Positions 36,567 through 45,890 of a stretch of DNA of 64,000 nt are shown here, piece by piece; within the stretch, counting starts at the first letter, position 1, and every line of letters starts with the position of its first letter. A program made the translations under genes and the position numbers. This stretch comes from DSWT01 sp035420085 (GTDB lineage: Bacteria; Chloroflexota; Anaerolineae; B4-G1; SLSP01). The DNA lies in the NCBI GenBank assembly GCA_035420085.1, contig DAOLUH010000030.1:8493-72492 (forward strand), given 5' to 3'. The notes under the pieces are model-generated. The model had not been told where the DNA came from. It did not search any database and saw nothing but the letters and a program-made list of their open reading frames with translations.

Positions 36567-36594
36567 CTTCCTACTCCCTACTCCCTACTTCGTG
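36567..36594. repeat. Heptamer array overlapping a stop codon and a ribosome binding site
   Basis: Units CTTCCTA, CTCCCTA, CTCCCTA and CTTCGTG occupy the boundary between cheR-TPR and cheW. On the coding strand they read as GTAGGGA-type units that encode the last residues (VGSRE) and the TAG stop of the CheR protein, and supply the AGGA in front of the cheW ATG one base beyond the array. Confidence 0.82.
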
Positions 36595-38082
36595 CTCCTT
36601 CACCCACTGTTGTTGCTGGCGGGTGATGGCGTCGCGCAGGCGCTTCACCGTGACGCCGCCGGAACGCGCCACGACTGCATCATCAGGCTGCGCTTCCAAC
36701 AGACGACGGGCATTGTCCAGGGATTTGAGCGCCGCCAGCGCCTGTCCATTTTGATAGTGTAGCCGCGCCAGGCTGAAGTGACCGAGCACGTCGTTACGGT
36801 CAATATAGACCACTTTTTTGAGCGCCTCAATAGCTTCCGGCAATTTAGCCTGGTGCTGCAATACCAGGGCCAGAATGTAATAAGCTTCCAATGCCAGTTT
36901 ATTGCGCCGCAGCGCCTCACGGCACCAGGATGCAGCAGCCTCCAAATCACCCAGATTCGCGCTGGCCTGCCCCAACAAAATGTAGACTTCAAAACTGACC
37001 GGCGGCGATTGCGTCAAAGCCAACAGCAGGTCGCGCGCTTCCTCCGAACGCCCGTATTCCACCAACTGGCGCGCCTGATCCAGCGGCGGAACGTCGGTGG
37101 TAGGCGGTTGGGGACGCGGCGGCGCTAGTGGCGATGGCGGCGTGGGCATCGCCGGAGGCGGCGGCGTCACAACTTCGATATGCGGGGGCCAAAACCACTC
37201 TGCCGGCTGCGGTGAAGTCTGCATATCCCGTTGATAGAGCACGGTATTGGGGAAATTGCGCGTCTGGAAGCGGCGGTAGACGTTCAACGACAGTTCCGAG
37301 TGCCCGACGACCAACCAGCCGCCATCTGTCAACGTGTCGTAAAAGCGATCCACCACATCCAACGTTGCAAATTCGCTGAAGTAGATCGTCACGTTGCGGC
37401 ACAGGATCAGATCCATGAACATCGTGTTGGTCGCATACGAAGGATACTCATTTCCAGCCAGGTTGAGTCGGCTGAATGTGACCATGCGACGGACTTCGGG
37501 ATACAATTCCCAGCGCGCGCCGACGCGGCGGAAATAGCGCGAGCGCAGGTCTTTGGCCCGCGCCTCACGGAACGCCCAGTCGCCGAACAAGCCCTGCCGC
37601 GCCCGGTCGAGGGCCGCCGTGTTGACGTCCGTGGCAAGGATGGTGATGGACCATTCGTCCACGTCGGGCAGCATGTCACGCAGCAACATAGCGATGGAAT
37701 AGGGTTCCTCGCCGCTGGAACAACCGGCGCTCCAGATGCGCAGCGTGCGCAACATCCGCCGCCGTTCAATGAGCTGTGGCAAAACGGTGGTGGAGAGCGC
37801 ATCAAACTGGGCAGCGTCGCGGAAAAAGTATGTCTCGTTGATGGTGACGGCGTTGACCAGGCGCTCCATCTCCAGACCGCCATCGGTCTGCTCCACCAAC
37901 AGCGTGTAGTATTCGTTGAGGTCGGCGGTCGGCGAGGCCGCGAATGCGCGTAAAATGGCCGACTCTAACTCAGGGCGACGGCGGTCGGAGAAGAACAAAC
38001 CGTAGCGGTCCAACAACAATTTGCTGAACCGCAAGTAATCCCCGTAGCCCAGGGTAGCATGGTGCAGTGTTTTCTTCTCCAC
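36571..38082 (-). CDS. cheR: Chemotaxis methyltransferase CheR with C-terminal TPR domain
   Basis: A 503-aa protein: CheR N-terminal helical domain (1-90), SAM-dependent domain (95-275) with NETYFFRD, IWSAGCSSGEEPYSIAM and LILCRNVTIYF, a Pro-rich linker (290-325), and about three TPR repeats (330-480) for protein binding. It methylates the receptor glutamates. CheR-TPR fusions are typical of alternative chemosensory systems in bacteria such as Myxococcus and Pseudomonas. The last residues and stop codon lie within a heptamer array. Confidence 0.92.
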   Translation of the reverse strand: MEKKTLHHATLGYGDYLRFSKLLLDRYGLFFSDRRRPELESAILRAFAASPTADLNEYYTLLVEQTDGGLEMERLVNAVTINETYFFRDAAQFDALSTTVLPQLIERRRMLRTLRIWSAGCSSGEEPYSIAMLLRDMLPDVDEWSITILATDVNTAALDRARQGLFGDWAFREARAKDLRSRYFRRVGARWELYPEVRRMVTFSRLNLAGNEYPSYATNTMFMDLILCRNVTIYFSEFATLDVVDRFYDTLTDGGWLVVGHSELSLNVYRRFQTRNFPNTVLYQRDMQTSPQPAEWFWPPHIEVVTPPPPAMPTPPSPLAPPRPQPPTTDVPPLDQARQLVEYGRSEEARDLLLALTQSPPVSFEVYILLGQASANLGDLEAAASWCREALRRNKLALEAYYILALVLQHQAKLPEAIEALKKVVYIDRNDVLGHFSLARLHYQNGQALAALKSLDNARRLLEAQPDDAVVARSGGVTVKRLRDAITRQQQQWVKEHEVGSRE

Positions 38083-38094
38083 AGATGCGCTCCA

Positions 38095-38622
38095 CTAAAG
38101 GGTTGCCATTTCTCCAGCAGTAGCGTCGGCAGCTTGAATGAGTGCCTGCTCCTGCGCGGCGCTGAAAAGACGCTCGTGATCGAGCAGCAAAGTCATACAG
38201 CCATCGTGATAGGCCACACCCTGCAACAATCGCGCGACTTCCAATCCAGAAGGCAGAAAGGCGGATGGAGGCGCCGGAGGCTCGCGCAAGGTAACGACTT
38301 CCAGAACCTCGTCCACAATCAGCCCGACGACACGCTCGCCGGGCAAGCGCAGCAGAATGATTGGCGTGTGCAATCCCCAGGATTGTTTTTCCAGCCCCAC
38401 GTAATAGCGCAGGCTGACCACCGGAACCATCGTCCCCCGCACGTTGATGATGCCCTCAATGCCGCCATTCATCTGCGGCAGCGGGAGAATGGAGACCATT
38501 TCGATCAACTGCACAATCGGTTCGATGGGGATAGCGTAGGTTTGGCGTCCCAGCCGAAAGGTGAGCACTGTGCGCATCGCGTCATGTGCAACATCAGGTT
38601 CGGATATCGGCATCACGGTCAT
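38095..38622 (-). CDS. cheW: CheW coupling protein, first gene of the chemosensory operon
   Basis: A 175-aa CheW domain protein: VLTFRLGRQTYAIPIEPIVQ, MNGGIEGIINVRGTMVPV and LRLPGERVVGLIVDEVLEV are classic. Start 38622 has AGGGGGAA at five bases; an in-frame upstream ATG at 38682 has none. It begins the minus-strand run to 23734, with gaps mostly under 130 bases. Receptor-CheA coupling is the expected role. Confidence 0.9.
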   Translation of the reverse strand: MTVMPISEPDVAHDAMRTVLTFRLGRQTYAIPIEPIVQLIEMVSILPLPQMNGGIEGIINVRGTMVPVVSLRYYVGLEKQSWGLHTPIILLRLPGERVVGLIVDEVLEVVTLREPPAPPSAFLPSGLEVARLLQGVAYHDGCMTLLLDHERLFSAAQEQALIQAADATAGEMATL

Positions 38623-38816
38623 AGGTTCCCCCTTTCTTTCGATTGCCATCGGCGCAAAAATGTCGTCAGTTGTCAACGTCATTCATGCATGGAACAGAAC
38701 TCGAACAACTCTACAGTAACACAAAGCATGGGGCAGAACGTTCCACTATCGTCCCAAAAATATCACAATTTGTTCCCAGGCTTGAGAAAAGGGGTTCAAA
38801 ACTTATCCAGGCAGGC

Positions 38817-38857
38817 AATAAAAAACCAGGTTCCCTACTATCATAAGGAACCTGGTT
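38817..38857 (-). terminator. Terminator of the RHS/YD gene
   Basis: Read on the minus strand, AACCAGGTTCC and GGAACCTGGTT form a perfect 11-bp stem followed by TTTTTTATT, about 30 bases after the stop codon at 38888. The 265-base gap to cheW holds no gene otherwise, and must also contain the promoter of the chemosensory operon. Confidence 0.88.
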
Positions 38858-38887
38858 TCCAGACACTCAGCATCCGGCCGTGACTGT

Positions 38888-41800
38888 TCAGTTGCGCTCG
38901 GCGTCGAACATCGCGTAGTGTCGGTCGCTGAGACGCTGGTCGCTGCTGTTGGCCGGCGGGTTGATCGACTCAAGGTAATTCTTGAGGTTCTGCTTGGCTT
39001 GCCGGATCGTCTCCTTCACCGCCTCTATCGGGGTGATCGGCACCTCCTGCGGGACGTAGTCGAGGCCCGTCTCAACGGCGTCAAGTGTGTCGTACGGGTC
39101 GGGCGAACGCAAGTCCTCACTTACCTTTTGGACATCGTCGCGGAATTTCTCCGCCTTCGTCAGCTTGTTATAGCCATCCTTGAGCCACTTGAGCGGTTTG
39201 GGCAACGACCAATTGGGCGCTTTCTTGAGGTTGTCCAGGCCATCGCGTATCTTTTCGTCCCAGGGTTTGTCTGGATTACACGGCGAGGGCGCGCTTTCCT
39301 CCTCGGTGCCGGTGGGATCGATCGCGTTGACCGGGTCGTTGCTCACGTAGGCGTACAGGTTGCTGTCGCCACCCGCGAAACCGAAGGGGTCTTTGTTCGT
39401 CCAACGTCCGGCTATGGGATCGTAGTCGCGCAGGCCGAAACGCACCAGCCCTGTGTCACGGTCGTACAGTCCGCCCGCAAAACCAAACGGTTGGAAGCCG
39501 GGATTGGAATCTTGCAGCACCTTGCCCCAGGCGTCATAGTCCAGGCGTTGCGCGATCTGCCCGGTGGCGACATTCACCACTAGCCGTGGGCTGCCGAGTT
39601 GGTCGGCGATGATGCGGTAGGTCTGACCGCCTTTGAGCAGATACGCCGGGACGTTCGAACGGCTGCCGTAGACAAAGCGACTCACCACGGCGCCGCTACC
39701 ATCCAACTCGGCAATCGGGCGGAAGCTGCCCTCGTAGAGGAACCCCTGCACCAAGACGCCGTTGACGCGCTTGCCCACACGCCGGTTCAGCGCATCCACC
39801 AGGTAGGTAATCTGCGTGCCATCCGGCAGCGTCACCGCCAGCAAGTTACCGGCAGCGTCGTATTGGTAAGTCGTTGTGGCGCTGCCGGTCGTCTGGGAAG
39901 CCAGTTCGCCGGCGGCGGTGTAGGCGTAACTCGTCTGCCCGAACTGCACGAGCCGGTCTTGCGCATCGTAGGTGGCGCTCACGCTGTCTGCGCTCAGACG
40001 GTTGCCGTTGGCGTCGTAGACATAATCGCCAATCAGCGTACCATCCTTGCGGACTTGCCTGAGCCGCCCGGCGACATCGTAGGTATAGTCGAAAGTGCTG
40101 GTCACGCCGCCAATGATCTCGACCTTGCGGGTGATGCGTCCACGCACGTCCCGCTCGAAATCGGTGCGGTATAACGGCGCTCCGTTGTAGGCGGCCGTGT
40201 AACTGATTGCTTCAGCATACGTATTGTAGGCCCACGCGTCACTCACGCTGCCCAGTTGGCTGCCCGTCACCAGGCCGTTGCTCGCGTTCCGGCTGATCAG
40301 CAAATCGCCGCTTTGCCGCAACAGATCGTCGTTGTCGTAGCGCAGGGTGACCGAATATGCGCCGTTGACCCTGATCGAGCCAACGAGCCAATCAAGCGTA
40401 TAGGCGAACTCCACTGTGCCCGCTACCGGCCCGCTCTGCATGCGGCGGACGACCAGCGGGCCATCATAGTCATACGTGAGGGTGATGCCGCTCGGATCAC
40501 TCAAGGATTGGATGCGGCCGGCCGAGTCGTACGTCAAGGCGCGCTCGCCGCGCGGCAGCGTTACGCCGTCAAGGTGAAAACCGTTGTCGATGTAGGTCAG
40601 GCCAAGCGTCCCCCCATCCGGTCGGGTGAAGGTGGTCAGATTGTGATCCGCGTCGTAAGCCCATTGGGCGTTGCCGCCGCCGGTCACTGCCGGGGGCGTA
40701 TAGCTGAGCGGCAGGTCAACCGCATTGTAGCTAAAGCTGTGCGCCGACTTGCCGGGCGGGGTCAGGCCGGTGAGATTGCCGCCGGCGTCGTAGGCGAAGG
40801 TGAACGCCCGCCCGCCGGGCAGGGTTGCTGAGATCACACGCCCTGCCGGATCGTGGCTCAGATACGCCACCGACCCATCCGGCGCGGTGTGGCTTGTCAG
40901 CCAGTTCGCGGCGCTGTAGCCGAATTGCTGGGCGCGGGCGGCCTGCGCCAACTGCGTCAGGCGACCACGGGCGTCATAAGTGAGGGTGATCGGGGCCAAC
41001 GCGCCGCTGGCGTCGGTATTGGTGCTGACGAGTCGTCCCGCCGCATCCAGCACGGAACGGTAATGACGGCCCTCAGGTGACACAATCTCCATAGTGCGCG
41101 CGCTCGAGGAAAACGTGTACTGCCACGTCTTGCCGTTGACAGTCACCCGTTCCTGCAATCCCGTCATGCTGAACGGGTTGGCAGGCTGAGTCAGCGTCGC
41201 AGTGCGTGCGGCGGTCGCGGCATAGGACAGGCCGTCGGGCGTCGTCACCGCGACCGAAGCCGCCAGCGGCACACTCATCCCCCACCGCGGATCTGCGGTG
41301 TAGGTGATGCGCTGCGTGGTGCCATCCGGCGCCGTGAGCGTCCACACGCTGCCCTCGCTGTTCAACAGGCGCGTCGTCGTGCCATCGGGCGCGGTGACGC
41401 TGCGCAGGCGGTCGCTGTTCGTCAGCACCTCAGTCGCATAGAGCGTGGTGCGGTTCAGTCCCGTTGTGACAGTTACCACGGTGCGGCCTGGTTCCTCCAG
41501 CCGAGCCAGTGTCTTGATCCCGCCGGCCGGGTCTTCATCGCGGATCAAGCGGCCATCGCCATCGTAGGTCAGGTGGTGAACGCCGCCGCGGGCGTCGGTC
41601 AACGTCTCCAGCAGACCGTCGGCCTTGTAAGTCAGGCCGGTTGTCTCATTGGCGGGATTTGTGACGGCGCTGAGATAGCCGCCTGCGTTGAGCGCCAGCG
41701 TGGTCCGTTGCCCGCCGGGCGCGACAATGGCGGTGGGTTTGCCGTCTGCGGCGCGCTCGATCTGGGTGATGTTGCCGTCGTAATCGGTGACGGACGTAAG

Positions 41801-44800
41801 GCGTCCGGCGGCGTCGTAGCCAAAGCGGTAGAGCGTCGCCCCGGTCAAAGCGTTGAGCGTGCGCAGGTGACGTCCGAGGCTGGAAAATTCGTACACTTCG
41901 CTGCCATTTGACGCCGGAATCAGGATTGTCTGGCCCAGCGCGTTTTCTGGCAGCACCGGCGGCCCGATGCGCTCGATGCGGCCCCGCGTGGGATTGAGCA
42001 GCAGCGTGCCGTCGGGCGCGATGACGAGACTGTTGTTGGAGATGAAATTGCTGATGCACGCCTGCCGGGCGCTGAGGCCATTGTTGCTCTGCGGGCCTGT
42101 GCAGTCACGTCCGGCGTAAGTCGTGATGATACCATCCGGCATGATGCGCCGGACACGATCGTAGGAACCGAAACGCGTGCGCACATACAGGACGCCGTTC
42201 TCGTCAACGGCGACGCTCTGCGGATAGCTCAGACTGGCCGCCAGCGCCGTTCCGCCATCACCGGCATTGCCCGAGGCCCCGCTCCCCGCGACGCGCCGCA
42301 GCACGCCATCGGGGGTGATGCGGCTCAGGGTGTTGCTGCCCGGATGCGTCACGTAGAGGCTGCCGTCCGGTCCAAACGTCATACCACCTGGAGCAGGCAG
42401 CGCGCCCCAGTTCAGGGCAGGGATGCCGATCAGATCGGCGTTGGCGGTGAAGTCGCCGCCGGCGCCGGCGATTGTGGTGATGATGCCGTTCGTGATCTTG
42501 CGGATGCGATTATAGTTGCCGCCAGAATAGCGATACAGCGGCGTTTCGGCGATGTACAGGCTGCCGTCAGGGCCAACGAGGATGTCTTCTGGCTTGTTGA
42601 GCCGGGCGGCGATCGCCGGGCCACCATCGCCGTTGGCGCCGTTGGAGTCGGTGTAGTAGACGCCGGCAATCGTCTGGATGATCCCATCGGGCGTCACGCG
42701 GCGGACAAAGCCAACGTTGAAATTGTCGTAGGTGCCGGCGATATAGAGCGAGCCATCCGGCCCAACCGCCAACCCGTTGACCGCCCAGCCCAACGTCGCC
42801 GCGGTCGCCGGACCGCCGTCGCCCGTGGGCATGCCCTGCGAGCCATTGCCGGCGTAAATTTCCAACGGTTGTCCGGGCCGCACCCGGACGATGTGTCTCT
42901 CGAATCCATCGTAGAAGAAGATCGTGCCATCGGGCGCGATGGTGAAATCGCCCATGTAATTGATCTGGGGATCGTCAACCACCGTCGAGACGATCGGACC
43001 GATATCGCTATTGCGCAGGTCCGTGCCATCGCCCAGGTGCAGCGTGCCGTCATTGGGGTCGTAGGCGTGGTGGACGTCCAACGTCCAGCCACCCAATCCC
43101 ACACCGGCAGCCGCGTCCCAATAGCCCAGCGGACGGGCGTAATTTCGAATGAGGTTGATGCCGCAGAAGTAGAAAGCGACCTCCGCCGCGGGCGGATAAT
43201 CCAGGTACTCGCAATACTCGCGCCCGCTGGTGATGAACAGTTCGTCACCAAACTGGCCGAAGCTCTGCTCGAATTCACTGCGGGCGGTGTAGTACGTGTA
43301 ATCGTAGACGTACCGAAGTTCGATGTGCGCCATCGGCCGCCCGTTGGTGGCGCGGTTGTAGCCATCCTGACCGTTCCAGACCAGACGATAGGTGAGGTTA
43401 GGGGCAATGGCCTCGATCGTGCCCGTGTACATCCCCGGAACACCGAAGGGGTTCCCCACCCCATAGCGCGACCAACGTTTGACGATCAACTGCCCGGCAA
43501 CCTCGGCATACAAAGAGATCGTCTTGACGGTCGTAGGCGGCTCGCCCACCGTGATCGGAATGTCGAAGTAATTGCTGACCTTCCACCCCGGCACACGCCG
43601 GGTGGTGTAGTTGAGGGTAAACGGCGTGCCGATCACCGGCAGGAACTCGCCCAGGCTTTGCGCATCGCAATCGATGATCGAGCCAGACTCAGAGCAGGGA
43701 TTGGGCTGATCGTCCACATCATCGGGACCCGGCGGTTCCTGGGCGTCGGGAGGTGGACCAAAGGGCCAGTTGAAATCCCATGGCGAAAAGTGTGGCAATT
43801 CCACGCGCCACAGTTCCTGACCGGCGCTGTACAGGCCGGCCAACTGCTGCCGTTCCGCATCGGTGACGCCAAGATCGGCAAGCGCCTGCCCCGTGTCGGC
43901 AACGCCGTCGCCGGTCACATCGAGATCGGCCATCCCGGCGTTGATGCTGAGAATTTTGATGACCCGGCCGTTTTTGGACGGAATCCACTCGCCCTTGTCG
44001 CGGTCGTAGTAAGCGGCGGGCACGGCGCTGCCCACCGGCGCGGTGATCAGGTTTTCGGTGTAGTTGATCACGGGCTTGTCGAACGTGACGTTACTCTGAC
44101 CGGCCTCGTCAACGCTGAACTCCACGGCATAGGTGTAGCCGGAATTGGGCGGCAAATCCCCCGGCATCGCCGCCGCGCCCGCCGTGCCGACCGTGTATTC
44201 GGTGGCGCGGACGGTCAGTTGGGCCGCCGCGTGTAGTGCGCCTTGAGCGGAGACCACGGACGTGAACGCCCCCTGGGGAAACAGCAAGGTCGCTTGCCGC
44301 GCGCCGCTGGTATCGCTCACCACACTGCCGCGCGCCACCTGGAAATCCGCCGTCGAGGTGGGGTCAATGGCGGTGGCCTGCGCATCCGGCTGGATCAGCA
44401 CTACCGGCTCGACCGTCTCGAATTGCCGCCGCTGGGTGACGACACGACGCTGCACGGGCAGGTAGCCCGCTTTCTGGAATTCGACGATGACCGTCTCACC
44501 GCCGTTTAGGACAAAGTCGAACAGGCCATCGGCGCGGCTCAGCGTCTGCCCGAACTCGGGGCGGTCTTTGATCGAGATGCTGGCGCCAGGCAGCGGTTCG
44601 CGGTCGCGGGTGAGCACGTTCCCGCGCAGCACGGCGACACAGCGCGGGTTGATGACGTCAGGAGCGACGCCCGTTTGAACCGGATTACTGCCGGTGTAGA
44701 GAAAGCGCGTGGCTTCGTAGAGGTCATAGCTCACACTGCGATCCAGCGGCGGCGCCACATCTTGCGGAGAGCCAGGCAGTTGTGACGCAAACGCCGCCTG

Positions 44801-45085
44801 GGATTGCGCGACAGATTGCACTCCCGATGCACCGCGTATGACCAGCGGCAAAAAGATGCGTGTGATCGAATCCTGGCATGACGCAATGGAGAAAGAGACA
44901 GTCCAGGTGTCAGCCAAAGCCCCGGACATATCGGCCGGCGGCACCGTTTCGTTCGCCAGTATTACCTGGCGCGGCTGTGGGGATGTGACGTCCTGCCGAG
45001 GCGCTGCTTCGACCAGCGCGCCGCCTGTGTTGACCAATAAGCTGACAGCGACGATAATCTGAAACAGAGATAATCTACGTGACAT
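38888..45085 (-). CDS. Secreted giant NHL/RHS-YD repeat protein
   Basis: A 2065-aa protein with a signal peptide (1-28). Near residues 75-83 it carries RIFLPLVIR, an LPLV-type motif also seen at the end of the glycosidase at 51074. A carboxypeptidase-regulatory-like fold lies at about 145-215, a mixed region follows to about 690, and NHL-type repeats (GDGGPA...ARLNKPEDI pattern) at about 700-1050. RHS/YD repeats (YDAAGRLTSVTDYDGN type) run at about 1060-1890, ending with the RHS core (RYYDP-like RDYDPIAGRW, and LYAYVSNDPVNAIDPTG). A 130-residue, charged, unrecognised tail follows, where polymorphic toxins sit in homologues. No immunity-like gene follows; the next gene is cheW. It may be a shell-forming surface or contact protein. 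Confidence 0.85.
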   Translation of the reverse strand: MSRRLSLFQIIVAVSLLVNTGGALVEAAPRQDVTSPQPRQVILANETVPPADMSGALADTWTVSFSIASCQDSITRIFLPLVIRGASGVQSVAQSQAAFASQLPGSPQDVAPPLDRSVSYDLYEATRFLYTGSNPVQTGVAPDVINPRCVAVLRGNVLTRDREPLPGASISIKDRPEFGQTLSRADGLFDFVLNGGETVIVEFQKAGYLPVQRRVVTQRRQFETVEPVVLIQPDAQATAIDPTSTADFQVARGSVVSDTSGARQATLLFPQGAFTSVVSAQGALHAAAQLTVRATEYTVGTAGAAAMPGDLPPNSGYTYAVEFSVDEAGQSNVTFDKPVINYTENLITAPVGSAVPAAYYDRDKGEWIPSKNGRVIKILSINAGMADLDVTGDGVADTGQALADLGVTDAERQQLAGLYSAGQELWRVELPHFSPWDFNWPFGPPPDAQEPPGPDDVDDQPNPCSESGSIIDCDAQSLGEFLPVIGTPFTLNYTTRRVPGWKVSNYFDIPITVGEPPTTVKTISLYAEVAGQLIVKRWSRYGVGNPFGVPGMYTGTIEAIAPNLTYRLVWNGQDGYNRATNGRPMAHIELRYVYDYTYYTARSEFEQSFGQFGDELFITSGREYCEYLDYPPAAEVAFYFCGINLIRNYARPLGYWDAAAGVGLGGWTLDVHHAYDPNDGTLHLGDGTDLRNSDIGPIVSTVVDDPQINYMGDFTIAPDGTIFFYDGFERHIVRVRPGQPLEIYAGNGSQGMPTGDGGPATAATLGWAVNGLAVGPDGSLYIAGTYDNFNVGFVRRVTPDGIIQTIAGVYYTDSNGANGDGGPAIAARLNKPEDILVGPDGSLYIAETPLYRYSGGNYNRIRKITNGIITTIAGAGGDFTANADLIGIPALNWGALPAPGGMTFGPDGSLYVTHPGSNTLSRITPDGVLRRVAGSGASGNAGDGGTALAASLSYPQSVAVDENGVLYVRTRFGSYDRVRRIMPDGIITTYAGRDCTGPQSNNGLSARQACISNFISNNSLVIAPDGTLLLNPTRGRIERIGPPVLPENALGQTILIPASNGSEVYEFSSLGRHLRTLNALTGATLYRFGYDAAGRLTSVTDYDGNITQIERAADGKPTAIVAPGGQRTTLALNAGGYLSAVTNPANETTGLTYKADGLLETLTDARGGVHHLTYDGDGRLIRDEDPAGGIKTLARLEEPGRTVVTVTTGLNRTTLYATEVLTNSDRLRSVTAPDGTTTRLLNSEGSVWTLTAPDGTTQRITYTADPRWGMSVPLAASVAVTTPDGLSYAATAARTATLTQPANPFSMTGLQERVTVNGKTWQYTFSSSARTMEIVSPEGRHYRSVLDAAGRLVSTNTDASGALAPITLTYDARGRLTQLAQAARAQQFGYSAANWLTSHTAPDGSVAYLSHDPAGRVISATLPGGRAFTFAYDAGGNLTGLTPPGKSAHSFSYNAVDLPLSYTPPAVTGGGNAQWAYDADHNLTTFTRPDGGTLGLTYIDNGFHLDGVTLPRGERALTYDSAGRIQSLSDPSGITLTYDYDGPLVVRRMQSGPVAGTVEFAYTLDWLVGSIRVNGAYSVTLRYDNDDLLRQSGDLLISRNASNGLVTGSQLGSVSDAWAYNTYAEAISYTAAYNGAPLYRTDFERDVRGRITRKVEIIGGVTSTFDYTYDVAGRLRQVRKDGTLIGDYVYDANGNRLSADSVSATYDAQDRLVQFGQTSYAYTAAGELASQTTGSATTTYQYDAAGNLLAVTLPDGTQITYLVDALNRRVGKRVNGVLVQGFLYEGSFRPIAELDGSGAVVSRFVYGSRSNVPAYLLKGGQTYRIIADQLGSPRLVVNVATGQIAQRLDYDAWGKVLQDSNPGFQPFGFAGGLYDRDTGLVRFGLRDYDPIAGRWTNKDPFGFAGGDSNLYAYVSNDPVNAIDPTGTEEESAPSPCNPDKPWDEKIRDGLDNLKKAPNWSLPKPLKWLKDGYNKLTKAEKFRDDVQKVSEDLRSPDPYDTLDAVETGLDYVPQEVPITPIEAVKETIRQAKQNLKNYLESINPPANSSDQRLSDRHYAMFDAERN

Positions 45086-45218
45086 ATTAACCTGCTCCTT
45101 CCGTGTCTCTCAGGCACATTAAACAGAAACCCGTGCGAGTTCACTTCCAATCGGCGGCTGTTATGCCGACTTTCCGTAGGACAGGTGGGGGTTGGCGTTT
45201 TAGTATATATATATGATT

Positions 45219-45224
45219 ATTATA
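45219..45224 (-). promoter_or_regulatory. Possible -10 element for the RHS/YD gene
   Basis: TATAAT on the minus strand, 134 bases upstream of the start, in the most AT-rich stretch of the window (45195-45245). TTGATT lies 15 bases further upstream as a suboptimal -35. Confidence 0.35.
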
Positions 45225-45254
45225 CTACATATTTTCATAAATCAAGCATGGAAA

Positions 45255-45274
45255 TTTATGGTATGCGCCATAAA
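45255..45274. promoter_or_regulatory. 20-base palindrome, candidate operator
   Basis: TTTATGG and CCATAAA are perfect inverted halves around TATGCG. It lies between the divergent RHS/YD and flavodoxin genes, a suitable site for a regulator of either, but no regulator gene adjoins it. Confidence 0.35.
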
Positions 45275-45374
45275 ATCAACATGAAACAAACCGGCCATTT
45301 TCACGTATCATAAACAGACGGCGAGAGAACTTGACCGGCTAAAAGTCATGATCACGAAAATAAAGGAGAAACCG

Positions 45375-45887
45375 ATGTCAGACTCGATCCTCGTTACGTA
45401 TGCCACCCGTTATGGTTCGACCCAGGAAGTCGCCGAGAAAATTGCCGCGACACTGCGGGAGGGCGGGATAAAGGTCGATTTGAAACCCGCGCGGCAGGTG
45501 CAAACATTGACCGGCTACAGTGCGGTCGTGTTGGGCGCGCCGCTCTACATCGGAAACTGGCTCAAGGACGCACAACGCTTCCTGACGCAGCAACAAGCCG
45601 CGCTGGAGAAACTGCCTGTCGCTATCTTCACGCTCGGTCCTACACGCGCCGACGAAGATTGGACGGAAGTACGCGCTTCGCTCGATGTTCAACTGGGCAA
45701 ATATCCCTGGCTCAAGCCGGTGGCGGTGGAACTGTTCGGCGGCAAGTACGATCCGGCCAAACTGAAGTTCCCGGCCACTTTGCTGACTATGCTGCCCGCC
45801 AGCCCACTCTACAAAGCGCCGGCCAGCGACGCCCGTGATTGGGATGCTATCCACGCCTGGGCGAGTGGCCTGGTCGGAAAGCTGTAG
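45375..45887 (+). CDS. Flavodoxin domain protein (HemG/flavodoxin_5-like)
   Basis: A 170-aa soluble flavodoxin-type protein with the FMN-phosphate loop TYATRYGSTQEVAEKIA at residues 8-24, VVLGAPLYIGNWLKDA near 50, and the RDWDAIHAWA ending that is shared with the Tat-leader flavodoxin at 1197. ATG 45375 has AAGGAG at six bases; the upstream in-frame ATG at 45348 has none. It is followed three bases later by an EFR1-type ferredoxin-flavodoxin protein, its probable redox partner. It could be a menaquinone-linked protoporphyrinogen oxidase or a general electron carrier. Confidence 0.85.
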   Translation: MSDSILVTYATRYGSTQEVAEKIAATLREGGIKVDLKPARQVQTLTGYSAVVLGAPLYIGNWLKDAQRFLTQQQAALEKLPVAIFTLGPTRADEDWTEVRASLDVQLGKYPWLKPVAVELFGGKYDPAKLKFPATLLTMLPASPLYKAPASDARDWDAIHAWASGLVGKL

Positions 45888-45890
45888 CTT

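Noticed and set aside
38888..39300. Named toxin domain at the C-terminus of the RHS/YD protein
   Set aside because: No nuclease, deaminase or ADP-ribosyl motif could be recognised, so no toxin activity is claimed.
42344..44236. A 630-codon open frame on the plus strand
   Set aside because: It is antisense to the RHS/YD gene, whose repeats and motifs are unmistakable. No ribosome site or domain supports it.
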